A stretch of DNA of 64,000 nucleotides, from positions 3,472,001 to 3,536,000 of the forward strand of contig NZ_CP108100.1 in the NCBI RefSeq assembly GCF_036195045.1. The letters run 5' to 3'. Numbering within the stretch: the first letter of the stretch is position 1; each line of letters starts with the position of its first letter. Under the pieces are notes generated by a model. It ran no database searches, had not been told where the DNA came from, and saw nothing but the letters and a program-made list of their open reading frames with translations. The position numbers and the translations under genes are program-made. Positions 34,300 to 42,180 of this stretch are shown here, in pieces. Origin of the DNA: Streptomyces sp. NBC_00236 (lineage in GTDB: Bacteria > Actinomycetota > Actinomycetes > Streptomycetales > Streptomycetaceae).

Positions 34300-35500
34300 A
34301 GCACTCCAGGACCAGCGGCAGGTCCTCCAGCCACTCACGCAGCCGGGCCCGCTTCCGGGCGGCGATCACGCACGGATAGGCGGCACCGTTGCGCAGCCGC
34401 ACGGTCACCCCGAGGTGTTTCGGGCTCGTGGCCGCGTACTCGACCGTACTGATGTCGGCCCAGGTGAACCGCACTTCACCGAGCGGCGTCCCGAGCTCGA
34501 CCCCCACGGCATCGACCAGGACGAAGCTGTCCGCGCTGACCGCCATGAAGTCCACGTCGGCCCGGGTGTCGGGCTCCACGTAGTTCGGCGGCCCGAAGCC
34601 GGTCGGAGCCTGGTGGAAGGGGACGGCGGCGGCCGGCGCGTAGGAGGGTGGAGGCGGTACCGCCACCGTGGGGGTGTACGTCGGGGAGTGCATCGCTCCA
34701 CCCGGCACGAACAGGTCCAACAGCCTTTCCGGTGTGGGCCGTTCGCCGGGCTCCTTGGCCAGGCACGACGCCACGATCGGCCGCAGGCCCTCCGGCACCA
34801 CGGCCAGATCCGGCGCCTCGTGCACCGACCGGTACATCAGCCCCATCGGCGTACCCGCCCCGAACGCACTGCCGCCCGCCGCCGCGACGAGCACGGACCC
34901 CAGCGCGAACACATCGGCCGTGCCCCCGACTTCGAGACCCTGCGCCTGCTCGGGCGCCAGGAACCCAGGCGTCCCGAACGCGACTCCGGTGGCCGTCAGG
35001 CGGGTCGACTCCAGTGCCCGCGCGATGCCGAAGTCCAGGACCCTCGGCCCGTCCGGGGCCATGATGATGTTCCCGGGCTTCAGGTCACGGTGGACCAGCC
35101 CGCAACCGTGGATCGCCGCCAACGCCTCGGCGAGCGCCGCACCCAGCTGCCGCAGCCGCGCCTCACCCATCGGCCCCTCGGCCTCGATCAGCGCGCCGAG
35201 CGTGGGCCCGGGGATGTACGCCGTGGCCAGCCAGGGCGCCGCCGCTGCCGGGTCCGCGTCCACGACCTGCGCCGTGTGGAAGCCGCCCACGCTGCGCGCG
35301 GCCTCGACCTCGGCGCGGAACCGCTCCCGGAAGTGGGGGTCGGTCGCGAGCTCGGGACGCGCCACCTTCACGGCCACCGCACGCCCGCCGCGTGAACGCG
35401 CCAGATAGACGACGCCCATCCCGCCGGCGCCCAACTGCCGCTCCACGGCGTACCCGCCGACACTCGCCGGCAGGTCCACACCGTCCGCCCCGTACCCCAT
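34292..35500 (-). CDS. Serine/threonine protein kinase
   Basis: A 402-residue kinase of the bacterial Pkn family. The catalytic domain (residues about 10-265) has the glycine loop GAGGMGVVY, the lysine in VAVKVAR, HRDLKPGN in the catalytic loop, DFGIA, and APEQAQGL in the activation region. A proline-rich linker leads to a C-terminal beta-rich domain of about 95 residues (FMAVSADSFVLVDAVG...). No membrane helix, so it is probably soluble. The ATG at 35500 is preferred over a GTG at 35509, which sits too close to the AGGGGG ribosome site. Confidence 0.9.
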   Translation of the reverse strand: MGYGADGVDLPASVGGYAVERQLGAGGMGVVYLARSRGGRAVAVKVARPELATDPHFRERFRAEVEAARSVGGFHTAQVVDADPAAAAPWLATAYIPGPTLGALIEAEGPMGEARLRQLGAALAEALAAIHGCGLVHRDLKPGNIIMAPDGPRVLDFGIARALESTRLTATGVAFGTPGFLAPEQAQGLEVGGTADVFALGSVLVAAAGGSAFGAGTPMGLMYRSVHEAPDLAVVPEGLRPIVASCLAKEPGERPTPERLLDLFVPGGAMHSPTYTPTVAVPPPPSYAPAAAVPFHQAPTGFGPPNYVEPDTRADVDFMAVSADSFVLVDAVGVELGTPLGEVRFTWADISTVEYAATSPKHLGVTVRLRNGAAYPCVIAARKRARLREWLEDLPLVLECFR

Positions 35501-35625
35501 GCGCCGCACGCCCCCCTGTGTTCCAGCGGCTCAGTATGACGCAGGCGCGGGTGGACGGAGGGGACGGGACCACGCACTCCGAGTCAGGCATGCCCTGCCG
35601 ACGGCAGGCGCGACGGTACCCCGCG

Positions 35626-35994
35626 TCACCGGGCCGGGATCGGCTGAGTGAGGTTCACCGCGTTGCCGTCGGGGTCCTTGATGTGGGCGACGCGCTGCCC
35701 CCACGGCATGTCGTTGGCGCCTCCGCCGACCGAGCCACCGAGCGCCTCCACCCGGGCGAGCGTCTCGTCGACGTCGTCGACACCGATGCTGAGCAGGATC
35801 CGCGGAGCCGCCCCGTCCCCCGCATCCTTCTTGGTCACCAGCCCGAGGTCGGTGTCGCCGATGCGCAGGCCTCGGTAGAAGGCCGGGCCCTTCGCCGGTA
35901 CGCGGAAGATCTCCTCAGCGCCGAACAACTTCGTGTAGAAGCCGAGCAGAACGTCTTGGTCGGCAGTCAGGATCACGGGCTGGATGGTCGACAT
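35626..35994 (-). CDS. VOC-family protein
   Basis: A 122-residue VOC protein. A VILTADQDVLLGFYTKLFGAE start and a HIKDPDGNAVNLTQP end give the typical metal-ligand positions. The ATG at 35994 has AGGAG four bases upstream; a longer open frame lacks a ribosome site. No linked pathway. Confidence 0.82.
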   Translation of the reverse strand: MSTIQPVILTADQDVLLGFYTKLFGAEEIFRVPAKGPAFYRGLRIGDTDLGLVTKKDAGDGAAPRILLSIGVDDVDETLARVEALGGSVGGGANDMPWGQRVAHIKDPDGNAVNLTQPIPAR

Positions 35995-36134
35995 GGCACT
36001 CCTGTCAAGAACGGTCGTGTCGCTGGGTAGACCGTTCGAGGACGGTGAACTCATCGGCGGAACACCCGGCCGCTTGGTCGGTCGGTCGGGGGCGGCACGG
36101 CCTGCCGCCCCCGACCGGCGCGAACGCCCCGGAA

Positions 36135-36767
36135 TCAGCCGGTCGCGGTGTCGTCGACCTTGAAGTCCATGCTGACCTTGCCGTTGACGACCGACTTCGC
36201 GGTCACCGTCACTCCGTACAGCTTGCCCTCCGACGCCAGCTGGCAGCGGACAGTCGCACCCACCTCGGCCGGAAGGTCCTCGGCGCAGGAGAAGGCGTCG
36301 GGCGCCTTGCCGACCTGGGCCGTCAGCGCGGCCTTGCCCTGCCGGGCGACCTCCGCCTTGCCCACGGACTGACCGGCGGCACCGGTGTCGCTGCCGGTGC
36401 TCGCCGCGTCGGTCGGCTCCGGATCCGCGGAGCTACCCGCACCCGCGGCGTCGTCGACCTTGAAGTCCATGTTGACCTTGTCGCCGTCGACCGACTTCGC
36501 GGTGACCGTCACGCCGTACTTCTTGCCGTCGGCGGTGAGCTCGCAGCGAACGGTCGCGCCCACCTCGGCCTTGAGGTCGTCCTCGCACGTGACGTCATCC
36601 GGCTCCCGCCCGACCTGCTTGCCCAGGGCTGTCGACGCCTGCTTCGCGACCTCGTCCTTTTTCACTTCCTTCGAGCCCACGCTCGCCGAACAACCCGCCG
36701 CGAACGCCACCGCCAGCAACGCCCCCGCTGCTCGCACGACGATCCGACTTCCGCTGGACTGCTTCAT
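36135..36767 (-). CDS. Lipoprotein with two DUF4333 domains
   Basis: A 210-residue lipoprotein (lipobox AFAAGC, cysteine near residue 26) holding two DUF4333 domains in tandem (residues about 33-105 and 137-207). Each has the pattern of two cysteines: DDVTCEDDLKAEVGATVRC and DAFSCAEDLPAEVGATVRC. The halves also share GVTVTAKSV...MDFKVDD, clear internal duplication. A Ser/Thr/Asp-rich spacer joins them. The function of DUF4333 is unknown. Confidence 0.88.
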   Translation of the reverse strand: MKQSSGSRIVVRAAGALLAVAFAAGCSASVGSKEVKKDEVAKQASTALGKQVGREPDDVTCEDDLKAEVGATVRCELTADGKKYGVTVTAKSVDGDKVNMDFKVDDAAGAGSSADPEPTDAASTGSDTGAAGQSVGKAEVARQGKAALTAQVGKAPDAFSCAEDLPAEVGATVRCQLASEGKLYGVTVTAKSVVNGKVSMDFKVDDTATG

Positions 36768-36778
36768 GGAGGCTCCCC

Positions 36779-37252
36779 CTAGGTCAAGAAATGTTCACGG
36801 CAACCACCGGGACGCACGAACGCGTCGCGACGGTTCCCGATTGCAATCTCCGCCCACACCGTCTTCCCGACCACCCGCTCGGCCACGCCCCACTTCGCCG
36901 CCAGCGCCTCGACCATCCGGAGTCCGCGCCCCGCCTCCGCGTCGATCGCCTTCGCACACAGTTCCGGCCACCGTTCCCCCCGCGCGTCCGACACCTCGAT
37001 CCGGAGCCCATCCGCGCCGAGGGCCTTCAACCGCAGCTCGAAGTCCCGCCCCGGTACGTATCCGTGCACCACCGCGTTCGCCGCCAGCTCGGCCACGATC
37101 AGCGCCACGTCGTCGGACAGCTCACTCCCGTACGGAACTCCCCACGCGTCCAGCTGATGCACCGCGAGCCGACGTGCCAGCCGGGCGCCGCGGCGGGTGG
37201 AGCTGAAGCGTTGGACGAACTCGGCGTCCGCAAGGGTGATTTCGGTGTTCAT
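36779..37252 (-). CDS. ATP-binding protein, RsbW/AbaA-OrfE-like (WhiJ trio)
   Basis: A 157-residue HATPase_c_2 protein. The N-box IVAELAANAVVHG and the G-box GRGLRMVEALAAKWG identify an anti-sigma-factor-kinase-type ATP-binding fold. It is divergent from an HTH/DUF5753 gene with its DUF397 partner. This three-gene arrangement recurs at the whiJ and abaA loci of Streptomyces, where it affects development and antibiotic production. The partner of this ATPase is unknown. Confidence 0.85.
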   Translation of the reverse strand: MNTEITLADAEFVQRFSSTRRGARLARRLAVHQLDAWGVPYGSELSDDVALIVAELAANAVVHGYVPGRDFELRLKALGADGLRIEVSDARGERWPELCAKAIDAEAGRGLRMVEALAAKWGVAERVVGKTVWAEIAIGNRRDAFVRPGGCREHFLT

Positions 37253-37384
37253 GTGACTCAGCGTGTCCGCGTACTCGTACGCTCAGGAGTGACACCACGA
37301 CGCCGTGAAGCTGTACGGGTCCTCCCTGGCGGCTGTACGGGTGTGTCGGGCCGCGACCGGACGGACAGAGGCGGTACGGGGAAG

Positions 37385-38251
37385 ATGGCGAACGCAGAAC
37401 GCGAGGAACGGCCCGAGCGGCCGGCCGAGTCGGACGGTACGGCGCACCTGTTCAGGGCGCTGGGCAGACAGATCAAGGTCCTGCGCGAGCGGGCAGGCAT
37501 GAGCCAGCGGGAGCTGGGCCTCGCGACGCATTGCGGCGAGGACCTGGTGTCGGCGGTGGAACGGGGGGTACGGACGCCTCAGCCGGACTTCCTTGAGCGT
37601 GTGGACGAGATTCTGGACGCAAAGGGAGTACTCAAAGCGGCCATTCCCGATGTCCTTGAGGCGCAAAAGGCGGCTCGCACTCGACATCCGAAGTGGTATC
37701 GCGACTATGCGCGACTGGAGGCAGAAGCGGTTCAGATCTACGTCTACACCAACCAGTCCGTCCCTGGGCTGCTTCAGACCGAGGCCTACGCACGCGCGCT
37801 GTTCACCCAATGGCAGCCGCTCCTGGGCGAGGGGACCATCGACAAGAGGATTGCCGACAGGCTCGCCCGCCAGCAGATCTTCGCCCCTTGGCCGTCACCC
37901 ACGTTCCACTTCATCCTGGACGAGAGTGTCCTGCTCCGCCCTATCGGCGGACGCGACGTGCACCGGGAGCAGTTGCAGAAGCTCCTGCACATCGGTGGCC
38001 TCCGAACGGTTCAGCTTCAACTGATGCCCCTGAACCGGACGGAACAGCCGAGCCTGGACGGGCCATTCACCCTGGTAACCCCCAAGGGGCGGCAGCAGGT
38101 GGCGTACCTGGAGATCCACACCTACCCACGGCTGATCACGGACTTGGAGGAGGTCCGTGTGCTGTCTGTGCGCTATGGGATCATCCAATCCGCAGCCCTC
38201 ACACCGACGGAGTCGCTGGCCGCAATCGAGAAGATGCTGGGAGAGCTATGA
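37385..38251 (+). CDS. WhiJ-type HTH/DUF5753 regulator
   Basis: A 288-residue regulator. An N-terminal XRE-type HTH (residues about 25-85, LRERAGMSQRELGLATHCGEDLVSAVERG) is followed by a DUF5753 domain (residues about 95-285, with YTNQSVPGLLQTEAYARAL at its start). These proteins work with DUF397 partners in streptomycete developmental control. The stop codon overlaps the ATG of the DUF397 gene. It is full length, unlike the remnant at 1.3 kb. Confidence 0.92.
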   Translation: MANAEREERPERPAESDGTAHLFRALGRQIKVLRERAGMSQRELGLATHCGEDLVSAVERGVRTPQPDFLERVDEILDAKGVLKAAIPDVLEAQKAARTRHPKWYRDYARLEAEAVQIYVYTNQSVPGLLQTEAYARALFTQWQPLLGEGTIDKRIADRLARQQIFAPWPSPTFHFILDESVLLRPIGGRDVHREQLQKLLHIGGLRTVQLQLMPLNRTEQPSLDGPFTLVTPKGRQQVAYLEIHTYPRLITDLEEVRVLSVRYGIIQSAALTPTESLAAIEKMLGEL

Positions 38252-38493
38252 ACACCGAGCAACTGCACTGGTTCAAGAGCAGCTACAGCGGCGGCGAGGG
38301 CGGAACCTGCGTCGAGGTCGCCTACGACTGGCGCAAGTCCAGCTACAGCAGCGGCGGCGGCGGCGAGTGCGTCGAGGTAGCCACCTCCCCCGCCACCGTC
38401 CACATCCGCGACTCCAAGAACCTCCAGGCCCCCCACGTAGACGTGGCCCCCGCAGCCTGGTCCGCCTTCGTCGCCCACGCCTCCCGGGCCTGA
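38248..38493 (+). CDS. DUF397 protein with a duplicated signature
   Basis: An 81-residue DUF397 protein coupled to the WhiJ-type gene by an ATGA overlap. The signature appears twice in a row: WFKSSYSGGEGGTCVEVAY and WRKSSYSSGGGGECVEVAT, instead of once. The rest (VHIRDSKN...WSAFVAHA) is ordinary. The duplication probably arose by a short in-frame DNA repeat; it may alter contact with the regulator. Confidence 0.9.
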   Translation: MNTEQLHWFKSSYSGGEGGTCVEVAYDWRKSSYSSGGGGECVEVATSPATVHIRDSKNLQAPHVDVAPAAWSAFVAHASRA

Positions 38494-38499
38494 TCGCGA

Positions 38500-38570
38500 G
38501 AGTTGAGAGCGGTGTGGGTGCAGCATGCGGCCCCTGGCCCCATGCACCACACCCACTTCGCTCTCAACTC
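38500..38570 (+). terminator. Long hairpin after the WhiJ/DUF397 pair
   Basis: GAGTTGAGAGCG pairs with CGCTCTCAACTC over 12 bp; inner segments GTGGGTG/CACCCAC, CATG/CATG and GGCC/GGCC extend the stem. The left arm resembles AGTTGAGAGCGATG at 1621-1634, just after the other DUF397 gene. Confidence 0.75.
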
Positions 38571-38621
38571 GTCGCCACCACTGCACCAAGCACCTGCTCG
38601 TTCACCCTGCACGGCCGCCAT

Positions 38622-39290
38622 TCAGGACGGTCCGCCTGAAGGTCCGAAGTCCAGGACGACCGCGGGCGGGAGTGGCCCCTCACCCGCATACGTATTGCCC
38701 AGCGGTGCCGCTGGTGCCTCGTCCTCGGCGAGCGTCAGGCTGGGCCAAGGCCCCGCGAGAGTTGCATCGCTCAGAGTGATGCCGAGGTGATCGAGGACGA
38801 GGGCCACCACCGGCGCCATCCCGGCACCCTCGCCCTCGCCCTCGCCCTCGTGTGCGGCGAGCGCCTCTTCCACTCGATCCCACCAGGGGCCGAGCGGTTC
38901 GGACCGGGTGTGCTCCAGGCCTGGCTCGAAGTACTCGATGCATCCGCCGTCGCGCCAGTGCTGGAAGACGTCGATCCCCTCGGTCGTCGCCACGCTGTAC
39001 GTCTCGGTTCCCCGAGACAACTCCGCGAGCTCCCCGAAGCCGATGCCGCCGTCCTCCTCGACGCAGAAGGCCCATTCACCAATCCTGCCGGCCCGCAGCA
39101 GCGAGACCGTCCCGTCACCGGACTCACCCGAGGTCAGATCCGAGGCTGCATCCCAGCCGAGCAGGCGCGCCTGTTCCGGATCGGCCCCGTAGCGGGCAAA
39201 CACCTCCCCGGGGGCGAGACCGCGGGTGAAGGTGACGCACATCCAGGCCCTCGCCCAGTCCAGCGAACCCGCGTTCGCGTCTGCCGCCAT
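38622..39290 (-). CDS. DUF6461-like hypothetical protein
   Basis: A 222-residue acidic protein. The start resembles the DUF6461 family (LDWARAWMCVTFTRGLAPGEVFARYGADP, followed by WAFCVEEDGGIGFG). A run of Glu-Gly repeats (EGEGEGEG, near residue 150) interrupts the C-terminal half. No catalytic motif is seen. DUF6461 proteins are common in streptomycetes and uncharacterised. Confidence 0.65.
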   Translation of the reverse strand: MAADANAGSLDWARAWMCVTFTRGLAPGEVFARYGADPEQARLLGWDAASDLTSGESGDGTVSLLRAGRIGEWAFCVEEDGGIGFGELAELSRGTETYSVATTEGIDVFQHWRDGGCIEYFEPGLEHTRSEPLGPWWDRVEEALAAHEGEGEGEGAGMAPVVALVLDHLGITLSDATLAGPWPSLTLAEDEAPAAPLGNTYAGEGPLPPAVVLDFGPSGGPS

Positions 39291-39448
39291 GAGCTACCTC
39301 CGCCGTTCACACCTGTCATCGCCACGGTGATCCTGTCACCAGACACCGACATCCCCGGGGGTCCTCAACCGGCGCCGATGGCTCGGCGTTCCGTTGGTCG
39401 CCTCCCAGCGCTTGCGGCCTGGGCCACAGCGACGCAATCAGCTCGCCC

Positions 39449-39497
39449 CGACGTGGGTCACCGGGTCGCGGGAATGCGCGACCCGGTACCCACGTCG
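39449..39497. repeat. Near-perfect 21-bp stem hairpin
   Basis: The left arm begins CGACGTGGGT and continues to GGGTCGCG; the right arm CGCGACCCGGTACCCACG is its complement with a single bulged base. The loop is GGAATG. It lies in a 453-base stretch (39291-39743) without a gene. Confidence 0.8.
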
Positions 39498-39530
39498 TGG
39501 ATTTCCGCGTCCCGGTGGCGCACGACGTAA

Positions 39531-39556
39531 AGGCTTTTAAAGCCTCTTGGAAGAGG
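39531..39556. repeat. Two overlapping, mutually exclusive hairpins
   Basis: AGGCTTT-T-AAAGCCT (39531-39545) and CCTCTT-GG-AAGAGG (39543-39556) share CCT at 39543-39545, so only one can form at a time. The AT-rich composition contrasts with the surroundings. Confidence 0.65.
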
Positions 39557-39590
39557 ACTAAATACCCACCCAACCCGCCCGGAGCCCTCG

Positions 39591-39606
39591 TCACCCGCAC
39601 GGGTGA
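39591..39606. repeat. 16-bp palindrome
   Basis: TCACCCG-CA-CGGGTGA is a perfect inverted repeat, the fourth structured element in this gap. It could be an operator for the HTH gene downstream. Confidence 0.6.
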
Positions 39607-39679
39607 GGTTCGCCAACTGGGCTGGATTTGCCCCCGGTTGCGTGGCATATGCTCGCCGCACCAAACTTCAGACTTTGAC

Positions 39680-39714
39680 GGCCCCCGCCGGGACGACAAT
39701 CCCGAGCGGGGGCC
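39680..39714 (+). terminator. Attenuator-like hairpin in the leader of the HTH gene
   Basis: GGCCCCCGC pairs with GCGGGGGCC and an inner CGGGA pairs with TCCCG, giving a 14-bp stem that ends 29 bases before the ATG at 39744. Being inside the probable leader, it may attenuate transcription or translation. Confidence 0.55.
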
Positions 39715-39743
39715 TGACCAACACGGAAGTGAACCCCTTCCTG

Positions 39744-40671
39744 ATGGCTACCTCGCAGAATATCGCGGGCCCCTACGTCCCGCCCTCTGGCGTCGAGCAT
39801 GTCAACGTCCGCCACACCGAACGCTTCACCGTCGTGGGCAATCACCTCAGCCAGCACCCCGAACTCTCGCTTGCCGCACGGGGTCTCGCCCTCCACATCC
39901 AGTCGCTGCCGCCCGGCGCCAAAGTCGGCATCAAGGTCCTCGCCGCCCGTCTGCCCGCCGACAGCGAACACCGCATCGCCGAGGCCCTGCGGGAGCTGGA
40001 GGAGCACGGGTACCTCAAGCGCACGCGAGTACGTTCGCCGGAGGGCAGGGTCTACACGCGCACGGTCTCGTACAACCACCCGGACCCGGCCGCCCTCGAC
40101 AAGGCGCGGACGCAGACGCGGGCCCGGCCGCAGGGCGCCAAGCCCCGCAAGCCCCGCCCGGCCCGGACACCGGCGCCCACTCCCGCACCGGCGCCCCCGC
40201 CCCCTGCACAGCCCGAGCCCGACCCCGCACCCCTCCCCCGCGCCCACCGCCAAGAAGCCCCCGCGTCCACCCCTGCCCCAGCCGGTCCATCCCCGGCCGC
40301 AGCTTCTCCGGGCCGCCGCGCTCCTCCTCGTCGGGCTCCAGAATCAAGACGCCGAACTCGTCCTGACCGAGGAGCAGATCGACTTCCTCGCTCCCGGTGT
40401 GGCGGCATGGTTCGAGCGGGACGCGTCGCCCGCCGCCGTACGCAAAGCGCTCACCGAGGACCTGCCCCGGCCCGTACGGTTCCCGGCACAGCTGGTGAGG
40501 CACCGGCTCACCGTCTCGCTGCCTTCCGGACGCGCCCTGCCTGCCGCCTTCCGGCCCGTGCCGATGCAGAACTGCGACGGCTGCGACCGGGCGTTCAGGG
40601 CGCCGGAGCCGGGCAACTGCGAGGAGTGCAATGAGGCCGCGCATGCGAAGCGGCCGAACAGCTGCGCTTGA
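39744..40671 (+). pseudogene. HTH-domain protein split by a frameshift in a C-rich tract
   Basis: The first frame encodes an HTH region typical of a widespread streptomycete family (VVGNHLSQHPELSLAARGLA...EALRELEEHGYLKRTRV). After a proline-rich segment it loses similarity. The plus-one frame then supplies the family's expected C terminus (ALLLVGLQNQDAELVLTEEQ, LVRHRLTVSLP) and a four-cysteine ending CDGCDRAF...NCEEC. The switch falls about 40210-40260 in CCCCTCCCCCGCGCCC-type sequence. One indel there would restore a protein of about 308 residues. A sequencing error is as likely as a true lesion. Confidence 0.75.
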
Positions 40672-40679
40672 ATGGGCCG

Positions 40680-41258
40680 GTGAACCAGACCGCAGCGCTC
40701 CTCCTCCGCCAGGCCGTCCGCCGTACTCAGGAGGGAACCCGTGACCGTGCGGCCACGGGGCGCGGTCCGGAGGATGCCGATGACGTCGCCGGCACGTACT
40801 CCACGGACGGTGCGCTCGGATTCGATCCGCTTCCTCTTCTGCGGGCCCTGCATGAGGCCGGTTCGCACGCGGTGGTCATCGGCCAGGTCGCCGGGATCAT
40901 GCACGGCTCGACCGAGCTGACGGGCGACCTCGACCTCCTGTGGGACGGCTCGCCAGAAGAGGGGCGCGCCCTTCATGCCGCCCTGGCCGCCACAGGCTGC
41001 ACGGCCGCCCTGCCCGCTCTGGACCAACCGCAGGTGGCCTACCGGGTGCCCGGTGTCAGCGGCGATCTGTGCACGCCCGCTCTCCCCTGGGGCGACATGG
41101 ATGTCACGGCCTGCCTCGCGGGGGCCGTGAGCACCCGTGACCCGGCCGGATTCGATGTCAGGTACGTCGACTTGGACGACCTGATCCGTATGAGGCGGGC
41201 CCTCGGGCGCCCCAAGGATCTCCGCCGGGCGACCGAACTCGATGCCTTGCGCCCCTGA
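40680..41258 (+). CDS. Nucleotidyltransferase-fold protein
   Basis: A 192-residue protein. The middle part reads HAVVIGQVAGIMHGSTELTGDLDLLW, the pattern of minimal nucleotidyltransferases (a conserved Gly followed by an acidic D-L-D). The YVDLDDLIRMRRALGRPKDL ending is usual for toxin-like or antibiotic-nucleotidyltransferase relatives in this group. The start is uncertain; the GTG at 40680 is used and an upstream TTG is possible. No antitoxin-like partner is evident. Confidence 0.65.
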   Translation: MNQTAALLLRQAVRRTQEGTRDRAATGRGPEDADDVAGTYSTDGALGFDPLPLLRALHEAGSHAVVIGQVAGIMHGSTELTGDLDLLWDGSPEEGRALHAALAATGCTAALPALDQPQVAYRVPGVSGDLCTPALPWGDMDVTACLAGAVSTRDPAGFDVRYVDLDDLIRMRRALGRPKDLRRATELDALRP

Positions 41259-41268
41259 GGAGCGCGGA

Positions 41269-41946
41269 TCACCTCTGCGGGGTGTACCGGACGCCCGCGA
41301 GAGGCGCCCCGGACTGTGCACCGAACTTGTCCACGACGGTGCCCCCGGTGCCTGCGTGCACCACCTGGAGGGCGACGCGGGTGTCCCATTCGCGCAGGTC
41401 GATCCGCACGCGGGGGGAGCCACCCTCGGGCTTCATGCCCACGATCAACTCGTCCGGGTATCCGGCGCGGTTGAGTGCCGTTCGCACCTCGGTGGCGTTG
41501 TCGCCCGTGCCCTTGAGGGCGGTGGTGACGTGCGCGGCGAACTTGTCCGCGTAGCAGTTCTCGGGCTTGGTGAGCGTGACGGGCTCCAGGAGGTTCCCGT
41601 CAGGTGTGGGCGCCGCAGAGTCGTCGGTGGCGGGCGGATCGGCGGGCACGGGAAGGCGGTCGCCGGGCTTACCGGTGGGTCTGCTGGAGGAGCCTTGAGG
41701 ATCGGTGGGGACGTCGTCGGGGCCGAGGGGCTCGCCGACTTTGCTCTCGTCCAGCGGTGGGCAGGCGGCGGTGATCCTCAGGGACAGCTTCATGAAGTCG
41801 ACCAACGGCTCGTCGGAGCCTGTGCCCCCGGGCACGGAGGCGGCCTTGTCCGCCTTCAAGGTGGTGGCCTGGGTGGTGCTGGAGCAGGCGGTGAGGGTGA
41901 GTGCGCCCAGGGCAAGGGCGGCTGTGGCGTGCGCGATTCGAGGCAT
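41269..41946 (-). CDS. Putative lipoprotein
   Basis: A 225-residue protein with a lipoprotein signal (LTLTACSS, cysteine near residue 21). After a low-complexity Pro/Ser/Thr-rich segment (residues about 85-115), the C-terminal half is probably folded (ENCYADKFAAHVTTALKG..., VRIDLREWDTRVALQVVHAG). I recognise no named family. Confidence 0.7.
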   Translation of the reverse strand: MPRIAHATAALALGALTLTACSSTTQATTLKADKAASVPGGTGSDEPLVDFMKLSLRITAACPPLDESKVGEPLGPDDVPTDPQGSSSRPTGKPGDRLPVPADPPATDDSAAPTPDGNLLEPVTLTKPENCYADKFAAHVTTALKGTGDNATEVRTALNRAGYPDELIVGMKPEGGSPRVRIDLREWDTRVALQVVHAGTGGTVVDKFGAQSGAPLAGVRYTPQR

Positions 41947-41981
41947 GCCGTCAACGTAGAGCCGCGCGCCGACACGCCCAT

Positions 41982-41995
41982 GAGTACGTGTACTC
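41982..41995. promoter_or_regulatory. Palindrome upstream of the lipoprotein gene
   Basis: GAGTAC-GT-GTACTC, a perfect 6+6 inverted repeat, is 36 bases upstream of the lipoprotein ATG. The binder is unknown. Confidence 0.4.
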
Positions 41996-42180
41996 CTCTC
42001 GATACGAAGGAGCTGACTCGCATCACTCAGGCGTCAAGTCTCGCCGCAGCACGCTGCGTTCGGGGTCGGGCGCTCCCGCCAGAAACTGCCACGCCGGGCA
42101 CGGCTGCTGGTTGGCGCAGTACAACGAACCGCGACGGGCTGACCTGCCCGTTGTCAGACGTCACTGGCAGCATCACCACC

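Noticed and set aside
33889..35500. A shared domain between the hypothetical protein at 33889 and the C terminus of the kinase
   Set aside because: Similarity is limited to size and strand pattern; no aligned motif is convincing.
39291..39743. A tRNA gene in the hairpin-rich gap
   Set aside because: No T-loop GTTCGA-type box, anticodon arm or cloverleaf can be drawn; the stems are too long and overlapping.
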